DNA of 49,615 bases from Rhodocyclaceae bacterium (GTDB lineage: Bacteria > Pseudomonadota > Gammaproteobacteria > Burkholderiales > Rhodocyclaceae). Of this stretch, positions 19,209 through 27,000 are shown one piece after another. Positions within the stretch are counted from its first letter, which is position 1. Each line of letters begins with the position of its first letter. The notes beneath the pieces were generated by a model. It was given only the letters and a program-made list of their open reading frames with translations. It was not told the origin of the DNA and did no database searches. The position numbers and the translations under genes were made by a program. The stretch is from NCBI GenBank assembly GCA_018262775.1, contig JADFDU010000015.1, positions 1-49,615 of the forward strand, in the 5' to 3' direction.

Positions 19209-20522
19209 ATGACATCGAAAAATCCCGCCCCCGGCGACCTGGAGCCGATCGAGAAGGCCAGCCGCGATGAAGTCACCGCGCTGCAACTGCAGCGCCTGAA
19301 GTGGTCGCTCAAGCACGCCTACGACAACGTACCGCACTACCGCAAGAAATTCGACGACGCCGGCGTCAAGCCGGAAGACCTGAAGCAGCTGTCCGACCTG
19401 GCAAAGTTCCCCTTCACCACCAAGCAGGACCTGCGCGACAACTACCCTTTCAACATGTTCGCCGTGCCGCGCGAGCAGGTGGTGCGAATTCACGCCTCTA
19501 GCGGCACGACAGGCAAGCCGACCGTGGTCGGCTACACGCAGAAGGACATCGACGTCTGGTCCGACTTGATGGCGCGCTCCATCCGCGCTGCCGGCGGTCG
19601 CCCCGGCGACATCGTCCACGTCGCCTACGGCTACGGCCTGTTCACCGGCGGTCTCGGCGCCCACTACGGCGCCGAGCGACTGGGCTGCACGGTCATCCCG
19701 ATGTCCGGCGGGCAGACCGAGAAACAGGTGCAACTGATCGCTGACTTCAAGCCGGACATCATCATGGTCACGCCCTCCTACAGCCTGGCTATCGCCGACG
19801 AGTTTGAGCGCCAGGGCCTCGACCCGGCCAAGAGCTCCCTATCGGTCGGCATCTTCGGCGCCGAGCCGTGGACCAACCAGATGCGCGCCGAGATCGAGCG
19901 CCGCATGGGCCTCGATGCCGTCGACATCTACGGCCTGTCGGAAGTCATGGGCCCCGGCGTGGCCTGCGAGTGCATCGAGGCCAAGGACGGCCTGGTAATC
20001 TGGGAGGACTTCTTCTATCCGGAGATCATCGACCCCGCCACCGGCGAAGTGATGCCCGACGGCGAATCCGGCGAACTGGTGTTCACATCACTGTCCAAGG
20101 AAGCATTACCGATCATCCGCTACCGCACGCGTGACCTGACGCGCCTGCTGCCGCCCACCGCGCGCAGCTTCCGTCGCATGGACAAGATCACCGGCCGCTC
20201 CGACGACATGCTCATCATCCGCGGCGTGAACGTCTTTCCCTCGCAGATCGAGGAGATGATCCTCAAACAGCCGAAGCTGGCGCCGCACTACGTGCTGGAA
20301 GTCTCGCGCCCGGATCACATGGACGAACTGGATGTACTGGTGGAGCTGAAGCCTGAATTCGCCCAGGCGCCGGCGGCCGAGCAGCAGGCGGCGGCCAAGG
20401 AACTCCAGCACCACATCAAGTCCTACATCGGCGTGTCCACCCAAGTGCGCATCGTCGCGCAGACTTCTATCGAACGCTCGATCGGCAAGGCCAAACGGGT
20501 CATCGACAAGCGGCCGAAGTAA
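19209..20522 (+). CDS. paaK: PaaK, phenylacetate-CoA ligase
   Basis: This is a 437-residue adenylate-forming enzyme that activates phenylacetate with ATP and CoA. The start MTSKNPAPGDLEPIEKASRDE and the blocks ASSGTTGKPTVVGYT, YGYGLFTGGLGAHYG, YGLSEVMGPGVACEC and RGVNVFPSQIEEMIL are typical of the compact PaaK family, not the longer benzoate-CoA ligases. ATG 19209 follows GAAGAGGAGC. It is the last gene of the paa run and is followed by a stem-loop. The multicomponent epoxidase paaABCDE and paaZ are not in the window. Confidence 0.95.
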   Translation: MTSKNPAPGDLEPIEKASRDEVTALQLQRLKWSLKHAYDNVPHYRKKFDDAGVKPEDLKQLSDLAKFPFTTKQDLRDNYPFNMFAVPREQVVRIHASSGTTGKPTVVGYTQKDIDVWSDLMARSIRAAGGRPGDIVHVAYGYGLFTGGLGAHYGAERLGCTVIPMSGGQTEKQVQLIADFKPDIIMVTPSYSLAIADEFERQGLDPAKSSLSVGIFGAEPWTNQMRAEIERRMGLDAVDIYGLSEVMGPGVACECIEAKDGLVIWEDFFYPEIIDPATGEVMPDGESGELVFTSLSKEALPIIRYRTRDLTRLLPPTARSFRRMDKITGRSDDMLIIRGVNVFPSQIEEMILKQPKLAPHYVLEVSRPDHMDELDVLVELKPEFAQAPAAEQQAAAKELQHHIKSYIGVSTQVRIVAQTSIERSIGKAKRVIDKRPK

Positions 20523-20531
20523 TTACGTCCC

Positions 20532-20559
20532 ATGCAGGCGGCCGGGCGGCTGCCTGCAT
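20532..20559 (+). terminator. Stem-loop after paaK
   Basis: ATGCAGGC and GCCTGCAT pair, followed inward by a G-U pair and GCC/GGC around a GGGC loop, 10 bp after the paaK stop. No strong T-run follows, so it may be a weak terminator or an mRNA 3' end stabiliser. Confidence 0.6.
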
Positions 20560-20704
20560 TCTGCTCCTGCCGTGGATTCGCGCCCTTCGCGCCTTTCGCG
20601 CCATCCGTGTCCTTTGCACTTGAGGCCCGCGCGGTTTCGGCGGAAAATCCGTCCGCTATGTCCGAGCAATCGCACCCCTGCCATCGAGCACCCCACGACC
20701 GGCC

Positions 20705-22528
20705 ATGAAGCAGGCCCCGGACAAGCCGCGCGATTTGCAGGCCGAACTGGAGGCGCTCGGAAAGCGCGTCGCTGAGCTCGAAGCGAACGAAGCCGAGCTG
20801 ATCTGGGCGCATGACACTCTCATCAGCCAGATCAGCCAGGAGCACAAGCAAACGGAGACGGCCCTGCGGCTGTCCGAGCAGAAACTTTCGCGCATCTTCG
20901 CAGCCAGCCCCGACGCCATCGCCATCACCTCACTTGTCAGCGGACAATATGTCGACGTCAATCCCGCTTTCGAACGGATATTCGGTTATGCGCCGCCGGA
21001 GGCCATCGGCCGGCAGGTCGTCAACATGGGCGTCTGGCCCGACCCTGTTCAGCGGCAAGACCTCATGGAACGGCTTCAAAAGCAGGGCGAGATCATCAAC
21101 CACGAGACCCGCTTCCGGCACAAATCCGGCCGCCTTTTCGAAGCGCAGATTTCCGCCAGCCTGATCGAAGTAGGTGGGGCGCCCTGCATGCTGACGATCA
21201 CGCGCGACATCAGCGACCGCAAGCGCATAGAACAGTTGTTCCTCGAACAGAACCGCATGCTGCACGCGGTCAGCGAGGCCCAGGCCGATTTCATAGCGGA
21301 TGCCGATCCGCAGCCCACGTTCGACCGGCTGCTCACCCAATTGCTCGACATCACGGACAGCCAGTACGGGTTCATCGGTGAAGTGGTCGCGGATGCGCAT
21401 GCCGTACCCGGTTTGCACATCTACGCCATTACCGACATCTCCTGGGATGATGCCTCCCGCACCCTCTACCGGAGCATGCTCAAGGGCGGTTACGAATTCC
21501 GCAACCCCGGCACCTTGTTCGGCCATGTACTTTCTAGCGGCAAGCCGGTGCTCACCAACGCGCCGGGCGAAGATCCGCGCCGCGGCGGCCTGCCGCCGGG
21601 TCATCCGCCCATGGATGCCTTCATGGGCCTGCCGCTGCATCGCGGCGGCGAACTGGTCGGCATGATCGCCGTTGCCAACCGTCCTGGCGGCTACGCCGAA
21701 GCGCAGATCGCGCATTTGCAACCCTTCACCACGACCTGCGCCGTGCTCATTGAGGCCTACCGCAATAGTCAGCGCCGGCGGCACGCCGAAAACCTGCTGC
21801 GCCAGCTGAATCTGGAACTGGAGGATCACGTCAATCAGCGCACATCGGAACTACAGGCGTCAATCAGGGAACTGGAAAGCTTCAGTTACTCCGTCTCGCA
21901 CGACCTGCGCTCGCCGCTACGCGGCATCAACGGCTTTTCGAGCCTGCTCCTGCAGGACTACGGCGAGCGGCTCGACCAGCAGGGCAAGGAGTACCTTCGC
22001 CGCATCTGCTCGGCGACGCTGCGCATGAGCGAACTGATCGACGGCATGATCGATCTGGCCCAACTCACGCGCGAACCCATTCACCTCGCCGAGTTCGATC
22101 TGTCCCGCATGGCCGAATCGATCGCCAAGGAACTGCAGGGCGCCGAACCGGAGCGCAGGGTGGAATTCATCGCCGAGTCCGATGTGCGGGTGCGCGGCGA
22201 CGAACGGCTCCTGCGTATCGTGCTGTACAACCTGCTGTCGAACGCGTGGAAATTCACCGCCCGCAAAGAGGTGGCGCATGTCGCGTTCGGTGTCCGGCAC
22301 ACCGGCAGCAGCACGGTCTACTTCGTCAGCGACGATGGCGCCGGCTTCGACATGCGCTACGCCGACAAGCTCTTCGGCGCCTTCCAGCGCCTCCACGGCG
22401 TCAAGGATTTCGCCGGTACCGGCATCGGCCTGGCCACCGTGCATCGCATTGTGCAACGCCATGGCGGCCTGACATGGGCCGAAGGCGAAATTGACAAGGG
22501 CGCTACGTTCTTTTTCACCCTGTCCTGA
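20705..22528 (+). CDS. Orphan PAS-GAF sensor histidine kinase
   Basis: The 607 residues comprise an N-terminal coiled coil (about 8-65), a PAS domain (about 60-175), a GAF domain (about 195-352), a dimerisation/phosphoacceptor segment with SYSVSHDLRSPLRGINGF (H399), and an ATPase domain with LYNLLSNAWKFT, DDGAGFDM and GTGIGLATVHRIV. No membrane helix is visible, so it is cytoplasmic. The C-terminal half resembles phytochrome-type kinases, but no bilin site is seen. No response regulator gene is adjacent; its stop codon overlaps the start of a methyltransferase gene by one base. The signal and partner are unknown. Confidence 0.88.
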   Translation: MKQAPDKPRDLQAELEALGKRVAELEANEAELIWAHDTLISQISQEHKQTETALRLSEQKLSRIFAASPDAIAITSLVSGQYVDVNPAFERIFGYAPPEAIGRQVVNMGVWPDPVQRQDLMERLQKQGEIINHETRFRHKSGRLFEAQISASLIEVGGAPCMLTITRDISDRKRIEQLFLEQNRMLHAVSEAQADFIADADPQPTFDRLLTQLLDITDSQYGFIGEVVADAHAVPGLHIYAITDISWDDASRTLYRSMLKGGYEFRNPGTLFGHVLSSGKPVLTNAPGEDPRRGGLPPGHPPMDAFMGLPLHRGGELVGMIAVANRPGGYAEAQIAHLQPFTTTCAVLIEAYRNSQRRRHAENLLRQLNLELEDHVNQRTSELQASIRELESFSYSVSHDLRSPLRGINGFSSLLLQDYGERLDQQGKEYLRRICSATLRMSELIDGMIDLAQLTREPIHLAEFDLSRMAESIAKELQGAEPERRVEFIAESDVRVRGDERLLRIVLYNLLSNAWKFTARKEVAHVAFGVRHTGSSTVYFVSDDGAGFDMRYADKLFGAFQRLHGVKDFAGTGIGLATVHRIVQRHGGLTWAEGEIDKGATFFFTLS

Positions 22529-23304
22529 TGACCGAAGGAAATCCCTGTGGGATGAGCGGCCCATTCAAGGATCACTTCTCCGCCCAGGCACCGGACTACG
22601 CCCGCTACCGGCCCAATTATCCGGCGGAACTGTTCGCTTGGCTGGCGGACATCGCGCCGGGGCACAGCATCGCATGGGACTGTGGCACCGGTAGTGGCCA
22701 GGCCGCCGTCGCGCTAGCAGCGCATTTCGACCTTGTGATCGCAACCGACCCGAGTGCAGACCAACTCGCCCACGCACAGCCGCATGCAAAAGTCAGTTAC
22801 CGCAATACGGCGGCTGAATCGAGCGGGCTCGACACCGCCTCCATCGACCTGCTCACCGTGGCCCAGGCCATCCACTGGTTCGAGCTGGAGCACTTTTACG
22901 CCGAAGCGAAGCGGGTGCTGAAGCCGCGCGGCATCATCGCCGTGTGGACCTACACGCTGCTGGATGTCGAGGCGGGCGTCGATGCACTGATAGCCGATTT
23001 TTACCGCAATGTGGTCGGCCCCTACTGGCCACCCGAACGCAAGATGGTGGACGACCGCTACCGCTCCCTGCCCTTCCCCTTCGAGACGATCGCCGCGCCC
23101 GCCTTCTCCATCACCACGGAATGGTCGCGCGACGATCTGCTCGGCTATCTGGGCACCTGGTCGGCCACGCGCGCCTGCATGAAGGACAAGGGGGTTGATC
23201 CGCTGCCTGCGCTCGAGCGGCGACTCGTTCCTTTGTGGCCCGAGCGGGATAGGAGAAAGAGGCTGCGCTGGCCGCTGCACATGCGCATCGGCCGCGTGAA
23301 ATGA
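22528..23304 (+). CDS. Class I SAM-dependent methyltransferase
   Basis: This 258-residue protein has a Rossmann methyltransferase core: motif I WDCGTGSGQAAVALA, acidic residue in VIATDPSADQ, and SIDLLTVAQAIHWFELEHFYAEAKRVL-type motif IV region. The start is taken at ATG 22528, whose first base is the last base of the kinase stop (TGATG), implying coupling. ATG 22552 (MSGPFKDHFSAQ) is the better family match and may be the true N-terminus. Small-molecule methyltransferases of this kind are hard to assign, and the substrate is unknown. It converges with the crotonase gene, 15 bp apart. Confidence 0.82.
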   Translation: MTEGNPCGMSGPFKDHFSAQAPDYARYRPNYPAELFAWLADIAPGHSIAWDCGTGSGQAAVALAAHFDLVIATDPSADQLAHAQPHAKVSYRNTAAESSGLDTASIDLLTVAQAIHWFELEHFYAEAKRVLKPRGIIAVWTYTLLDVEAGVDALIADFYRNVVGPYWPPERKMVDDRYRSLPFPFETIAAPAFSITTEWSRDDLLGYLGTWSATRACMKDKGVDPLPALERRLVPLWPERDRRKRLRWPLHMRIGRVK

Positions 23305-23319
23305 AGCCTGCGTAAGGCG

Positions 23320-24075
23320 TTAGCGCTTTTCCAGGAATCCGACCACGCGGCGCCGGGTCTCGGGCGCTGCCAGCAGCCGTGCGCTGCCTTCGAGTTCCGC
23401 TTCGAAGCCCCCGCTTCCGCCGGTTGCGGCAATACCGATGCATTGCTTGTTGGCCGCAAGGGTGACGGGGGGCAGTTCCGCCAGGCGCTCAGACAGTGCG
23501 CAAGCCTGGTTCTCGATTTCTGCGGAGGCCGCGGACCACTGGGCCAGGCCCAGGGCAACGGCCTCGGCCCCCGCTACCAGTTCCGCGCCGAGGATGAGCC
23601 GCCGCGCCACTGACTCGCCACAGATGCGGGTCATGCGCTGCGTGCCACCGGCGGCCGGCAGCAGGCCGAGCCTTGCCTCGGGCAAGCCGACGCGGGCCGA
23701 ATCCGCAACGATGCGCAGATCGCAGGCGAGGGCCAACTCGAAGCCGCCGCCCATCGCCGGCCCGCCGATCTCGGCCAGCGTCACCTTGGGCAGCGCCTCC
23801 AGGCGCGCGAACACTTCCTGCATGCGGCGCGTCAGGGCGATCATGCGCTCGCGCCCCTCCGCGCTATCGAAGATGCTGCGCATCAGCGCCAGGTCGGCGC
23901 CGGCACAAAAGACTTTTTCGCTGCTGCGCAGCCACAGCACGCCGACCTCCGCGTGACTTTCAACCTCACCGAGCACGTCGTCCAGGCGTGCCACCCAGGC
24001 CTCGTTGATGGCATTGACCGGGGGACGATTCAGCGTCGCCTTGGCGATGGCGCCTTCGATGCTAAGTGAAATCAT
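23320..24075 (-). CDS. Enoyl-CoA hydratase with both catalytic glutamates
   Basis: The crotonase core of this 251-residue protein retains both hydratase acids: GGGFELALACDLRI and LPEARLGLLPAAGGTQRMTR. It should therefore add water to an enoyl- or dienoyl-CoA. The oxyanion region reads KVFCAGADLALM. It starts 7 bp after the stop of the TetR gene, so the two form one transcription unit with operator A in front. Possible substrates are linear enoyl-CoA or cyclic dienoyl-CoA intermediates of the neighbouring acyl-CoA pathway. It is shorter than dedicated 6-oxocyclohexenoyl-CoA hydrolases, so ring cleavage is less likely. Confidence 0.85.
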   Translation of the reverse strand: MISLSIEGAIAKATLNRPPVNAINEAWVARLDDVLGEVESHAEVGVLWLRSSEKVFCAGADLALMRSIFDSAEGRERMIALTRRMQEVFARLEALPKVTLAEIGGPAMGGGFELALACDLRIVADSARVGLPEARLGLLPAAGGTQRMTRICGESVARRLILGAELVAGAEAVALGLAQWSAASAEIENQACALSERLAELPPVTLAANKQCIGIAATGGSGGFEAELEGSARLLAAPETRRRVVGFLEKR

Positions 24076-24082
24076 GCCGGTT

Positions 24083-24829
24083 TCAGGTCTTCCGCTTTCG
24101 GGTTTTCGCTTCCGTCTTTATCCCTGAGGTTTTCCTCGCGGCGGAACGTGCGTCGAGCGCACCGAAGGAGCGGGTGTGCTTGCGCATTTCTTCCAGCACG
24201 CGCTGCCCCTTGGCCGTCAGGAAAGGCTCGACCAGTAGCTTGATGCCTTCGGAGACATACTCGGCCAGCGCATAGTGTTCACCCAGCGACCAGTTCTTCA
24301 GCGCCCAGGAATGGGCAAAGGTGACCATCTGGTAGGAGAGCATGTAAGTATCGACCTTAGCCATCAGGCCGGCCTTGATGCTGTCGGTCAGGCACGCCTC
24401 GATCAGGCTGTTGGTGCGGATTTCCGCATCCTTCACCAATACGCGCCGGTCTGCCCGCAGGGACTTGGTCGAGCGGTAGGCCAGCACGGTCGCATCGAGC
24501 AGGCCATCGACGATGCGGCAGTAAGTCCAGATCGCCATGCACAGGCGCTCGACCGGATTGTCGATGCCTTCGAGCTGCGGGGGTATGTCGTTCTCGTAAG
24601 TGTCCAGCACCAGCTTCAGGGTCAGGAAGAGGATGTCGTCCTTGTCGCGGAAGTACTGATAGATGAGTCCGGTACTGACGCCGGCCTCGCGCGCGATCTG
24701 CTGGATCGTCGTTGTGTAGTAGCCATTCTCCGAGAACAGCTTGACCGCAGCGCGCACGATCTGTCCGCGCCGCTCCTCCACCAGTCTGGTATCTGTCACC
24801 AGCGCCTGGACATCTCCGGCAGAACCCAT
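24083..24829 (-). CDS. TetR-family repressor of the acyl-CoA/bzdO regulon
   Basis: This 248-residue protein has an N-terminal HTH (RGQIVRAAVKLFSENGYYTTTIQQIAREAGVSTGLIYQYFRDKD, shown here only as its position, about 22-65) and a long ligand-binding half, ending in a basic tail (RKTSGIKTEAKTRKRKT). ATG 24829 is preferred because GGGGAGAG lies just upstream; ATG 24844 and the longer frame to 24877 would run into the operator. Operator A lies 24 bp upstream. The same palindrome occurs at the other two promoter regions of the cluster, so the protein probably represses all of them and releases on an aryl- or acyl-CoA. TetR repressors such as HbdR of Azoarcus are functional parallels; orthology is not claimed. 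Confidence 0.87.
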   Translation of the reverse strand: MGSAGDVQALVTDTRLVEERRGQIVRAAVKLFSENGYYTTTIQQIAREAGVSTGLIYQYFRDKDDILFLTLKLVLDTYENDIPPQLEGIDNPVERLCMAIWTYCRIVDGLLDATVLAYRSTKSLRADRRVLVKDAEIRTNSLIEACLTDSIKAGLMAKVDTYMLSYQMVTFAHSWALKNWSLGEHYALAEYVSEGIKLLVEPFLTAKGQRVLEEMRKHTRSFGALDARSAARKTSGIKTEAKTRKRKT

Positions 24830-24851
24830 CGCATCTCTCCCCATGGCACAT

Positions 24852-24871
24852 CTGAATGAGCGCTCAGTCTG
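24852..24871. promoter_or_regulatory. TetR operator A (regulator's own promoter)
   Basis: CTGAATGAGCGCTCAGTCTG matches the regulon palindrome ATGAATGA-N4-TCATTCAT with the same 4-bp spacer and most of both half-sites. It is the weakest match beside site C and lies just before the TetR start, consistent with autorepression. Confidence 0.65.
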
Positions 24872-24931
24872 CCACAAATTGCCCCTGCCGCTACGGCGTG
24901 CCGGCAGACATTCACCAGCACGCCCATCGGC

Positions 24932-25756
24932 TCAGTTGCCCTCGAACTTCGGCCTTTCCTTGGCGACGAAGGCGTTGTAGGCACGCGTGAAATCCTGCGT
25001 CTGCATGCATATGGCCTGCGCCTCGGCCTCGGTCTCCAGCGCCTGCTCGATGGTCTGGTTCCATTCCTGGTGCAGGCATTTCTTCGTCATGGCATGGGCA
25101 AAAGCCGGACCGTCCGCCAGGGACAGCGCCATCTTGCGCGCCTTCTCCAGCAGTTGGTCCTGGGCAACAACGCCGTTGAAATAGCCCCAGGCCAGGCCCT
25201 GTTCAGCGCTCATCGCATTGCCGGTATACAGCAGCTCCGACGCACGGCCCTGGCCGATGATGCGCGGCAGGATGGCGCAGGCACCCATGTCGCAGCCGGC
25301 CAGGCCGACGCGCACGAAAAGGAAGGCCGTCTTGGCTTCCGGCGTGGCATAGCGCAAGTCGGACGCCATGGAAATAATCGCGCCGGCCCCGGCGCACACA
25401 CCATCTACCGCCGCGATAATCGGCTGCGGGCAGGTACGCATTTCCTTGACCAGGTTGCCGGTCATGCGGGTGAACGCCAGCAGGTCGTTCATGTTCATCT
25501 TGGTGAGCGGGCCGATGATCTCGTGCACATCGCCGCCCGAGCAGAAGTTGCCGCCCGCCCCGGTGATGACGACGGCACGCACATCTTCCACGTACTGAAA
25601 GCGGTGGAATGTGTCGCGCAACTCAGCGTAGCTCTCGAACGTCAGCGGGTTCTTCCGCTCCGGACGATTCAGCGTGATCGTGGCAACGCGGTCTGCGACT
25701 TCCAGCTTGAAATGCTCAGGCCGCCATTCTGCGGCTTTCAACTTGTACATGATCAT
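24932..25756 (-). CDS. Crotonase-family enzyme lacking the hydratase glutamates
   Basis: The 274 residues begin [20 protein letters not shown]. The crotonase fold is clear ([52 protein letters not shown]), but the two catalytic Glu positions of standard hydratases are Ile and Val or Gly. It is therefore more likely an isomerase, hydrolase or ring-modifying member. Similar proteins occur beside aryl-CoA ligases and BadH-like dehydrogenases in aromatic-acid clusters. The start ATG 25756 overlaps the stop of the small ORF at 25753-25881 (ATGA); ATG 25750 is a second option. It is transcribed with the SDR gene upstream. The reaction is unknown. Confidence 0.82.
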   Translation of the reverse strand: MIMYKLKAAEWRPEHFKLEVADRVATITLNRPERKNPLTFESYAELRDTFHRFQYVEDVRAVVITGAGGNFCSGGDVHEIIGPLTKMNMNDLLAFTRMTGNLVKEMRTCPQPIIAAVDGVCAGAGAIISMASDLRYATPEAKTAFLFVRVGLAGCDMGACAILPRIIGQGRASELLYTGNAMSAEQGLAWGYFNGVVAQDQLLEKARKMALSLADGPAFAHAMTKKCLHQEWNQTIEQALETEAEAQAICMQTQDFTRAYNAFVAKERPKFEGN

Positions 25757-25881
25757 GCCTCCTGATGGGCCGCGCCCTGAAGGGATGGCGCAGCCATCTC
25801 GAAGAAGTACTCCTGGGGTGCCCCGAAGGGGGCATGCGCCCCCTCGAGGGGCAGCGAACGAATGTGAGCGTGGGGGTTCAT
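25753..25881 (-). CDS. Small leader ORF upstream of the crotonase gene (42 aa, unknown)
   Basis: This 42-codon frame starts at ATG 25881, after AAGGAGAG, and its TGA overlaps the crotonase ATG. The peptide opens [11 protein letters not shown] and ends QEA, with APQEYFF and [10 protein letters not shown] in the middle, matching the leader before sucC at both ends. The central part, which coincides with the hairpins, differs in sequence. Its ribosome site is stronger than that of many ordinary genes here, and the coupling geometry favours real translation. No homologue with known function is recognised. Confidence 0.52.
   Translation of the reverse strand: MNPHAHIRSLPLEGAHAPFGAPQEYFFEMAAPSLQGAAHQEA
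25754..25881 (-). repeat. Dispersed structured repeat, copy 2 (before the crotonase gene)
   Basis: This is the second copy of the element at 15638-15792, lacking 27 bp. Stem H2 is TGCCCC-GAAG-GGGGCA (25819-25834); against copy 1 one pair changes from T-A to C-G. Stem H1 is CCCCTCGAGGGG (25840-25851), a perfect palindrome one base out of register with copy 1. The GATGGC-N3-GCCATC hairpin (minus strand) is retained. Confidence 0.75.
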
Positions 25882-25936
25882 TATTCTCTCCTTGGTCATG
25901 AGCCTGCGCAGCGCGCAGGCAAGTGGGTAATTCGAT

Positions 25937-26683
25937 TCAGCCGGCCAGCGTCAGGCCGCCGCTCACGCTGAGCACCTGGCCAGTGACGAAGCTCGCCTGG
26001 TCGCTGGCGAAGAACAGCACGGCATCCGCGAGTTCCGAGGGCTTGGCCAGGCGGCGCATCGGCGTCGCCTTGACGAAAGCTTCCTGGTGCTTTTCCGGCA
26101 CGGCCCGCAGCAGCGGCGTATCTGTAGGCCCCGGACAGACGCAGTTCACGTTGATGTTGTAGCGGGCCACTTCCCGCGCCAGCGATTTGCAGAAGGCGAT
26201 GGCGCCGCCCTTGGCGCCGGAATAGACGGTTTCCCCCATGCTGCCGACGCGGCCGGCATCGCTCGCCACGACGACGATCTTGCCGGCACCGCGCTCGATC
26301 ATCTTGCCGAGGAAGGCATGCGAGACTGCAATCGGTCCGAGCAGGTTCAGGTCGATCACCTTGCGCCAGAACTCCGGTGTGTTCTCCATGAAAGGCTGGA
26401 TCTTGCCCCAGCCGGCGATGTTAGCGACGATATCCACGTGGCCGCGCAAGGCATAGGCGCGCTGCTTGAATGCGGCGATCGACTCCAGGTCGGTGACGTC
26501 GAGGCGGATGAACTCCGCACCGTAGCCACGCTCGCGCAATTCAGCCGCCGCTTCGTCCCCCTTCTGTTCGTCGATGTCGCCCAGCAGCACGAAGGCGCCC
26601 GCAGCCGCCAATGTTTCGGCCGTGGCCCGTCCGATGCCGGACGCGGCCCCCGTGACGACGGCCGTCTTGTCTTTCAGTTGCAT
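25937..26683 (-). CDS. BadH-like short-chain dehydrogenase (hydroxyacyl-CoA dehydrogenase)
   Basis: This 248-residue SDR has the NAD-binding TGAASGIG (11-18), the catalytic triad S141-Y154-K158 (VVASDAGRVG and YSGAK) and a C-terminus ending TGQVLSVSGGLTLAG. The blocks NVCPGPTDT-like (NCVCPGPTDTPLL) and SDAGRVGSMGE recall BadH, the 2-hydroxycyclohexanecarboxyl-CoA dehydrogenase of alicyclic acid degradation. ATG 26683 follows GGGAGGC; the longer frame to 26788 has no such site. It is the first gene of SDR-leader-crotonase, driven by the promoter overlapping operator B. Oxidation of a cyclic or beta-hydroxyacyl-CoA is the likely step. Confidence 0.85.
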   Translation of the reverse strand: MQLKDKTAVVTGAASGIGRATAETLAAAGAFVLLGDIDEQKGDEAAAELRERGYGAEFIRLDVTDLESIAAFKQRAYALRGHVDIVANIAGWGKIQPFMENTPEFWRKVIDLNLLGPIAVSHAFLGKMIERGAGKIVVVASDAGRVGSMGETVYSGAKGGAIAFCKSLAREVARYNINVNCVCPGPTDTPLLRAVPEKHQEAFVKATPMRRLAKPSELADAVLFFASDQASFVTGQVLSVSGGLTLAG

Positions 26684-26817
26684 GTTGCTTGCCTCCCTGA
26701 TTAGCCGACTGACTCGCTGCAAGGCTCGCCTTGATAAGGCATTCATGCCTTGGCTGCCCAAATCCAAACCTCCAAACTTCCTACTCAACCCCTACTCAAC
26801 CAAGGGCTCGGACATAG

Positions 26818-26837
26818 ATGAATGATTGCTCATTCAT
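26818..26837. promoter_or_regulatory. TetR operator B
   Basis: ATGAATGATTGCTCATTCAT is a perfect 8-4-8 inverted repeat. It overlaps the -10 and spacer of the minus-strand promoter for the SDR operon, so bound repressor would block transcription. Confidence 0.85.
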
Positions 26838-26850
26838 TTCATAAAGTCAA
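26822..26850 (-). promoter_or_regulatory. Sigma-70-like promoter for SDR-leader-crotonase
   Basis: On the minus strand TTGACT (26845-26850) and AATCAT (26822-26827) are separated by 17 bp. The match is 5/6 at -35 and 4/6 at -10. The position relative to operator B strengthens the call. Confidence 0.55.
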
Positions 26851-26884
26851 CCGTTGCCGCCCTGCCTTTCAGGTGCCTGATGGC

Positions 26885-26913
26885 TTGACAAGTAAAATGA
26901 ATGAGTGTTCAAT
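26885..26913 (+). promoter_or_regulatory. Sigma-70-like promoter for the CoA ligase operon
   Basis: A consensus TTGACA (26885-26890) is followed after 17 bp by TTCAAT (26908-26913). Operator C covers the spacer and -10. The ligase start lies about 88 bp further on. Confidence 0.6.
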
Positions 26914-26916
26914 CAC
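26897..26916. promoter_or_regulatory. TetR operator C
   Basis: ATGAATGAGTGTTCAATCAC keeps a perfect left half and a degenerate right half of the regulon palindrome. It lies across the ligase promoter, 79 bp centre-to-centre from operator B, so cooperative binding is possible. Confidence 0.65.
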
Positions 26917-27000
26917 CTTATTGTTTTTGTAGAATGCTGCGTCGGCTGAGGGGACGTCGCTTGCATATTAAAACCGCGCACATAAAAGGATGATGCAAGC

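Larger units (their letters stand above)
26684..27000. other. Divergent control region between SDR and CoA ligase genes
   Basis: This 317-bp stretch is AT-rich relative to its flanks and holds no gene. It contains operators B and C and two oppositely directed sigma-70-like promoters, described separately. Confidence 0.7.

Noticed and set aside
24083..24829. Naming the TetR regulator HbdR
   Set aside because: Parallel role and context only; the sequence identity to HbdR was not verifiable here.
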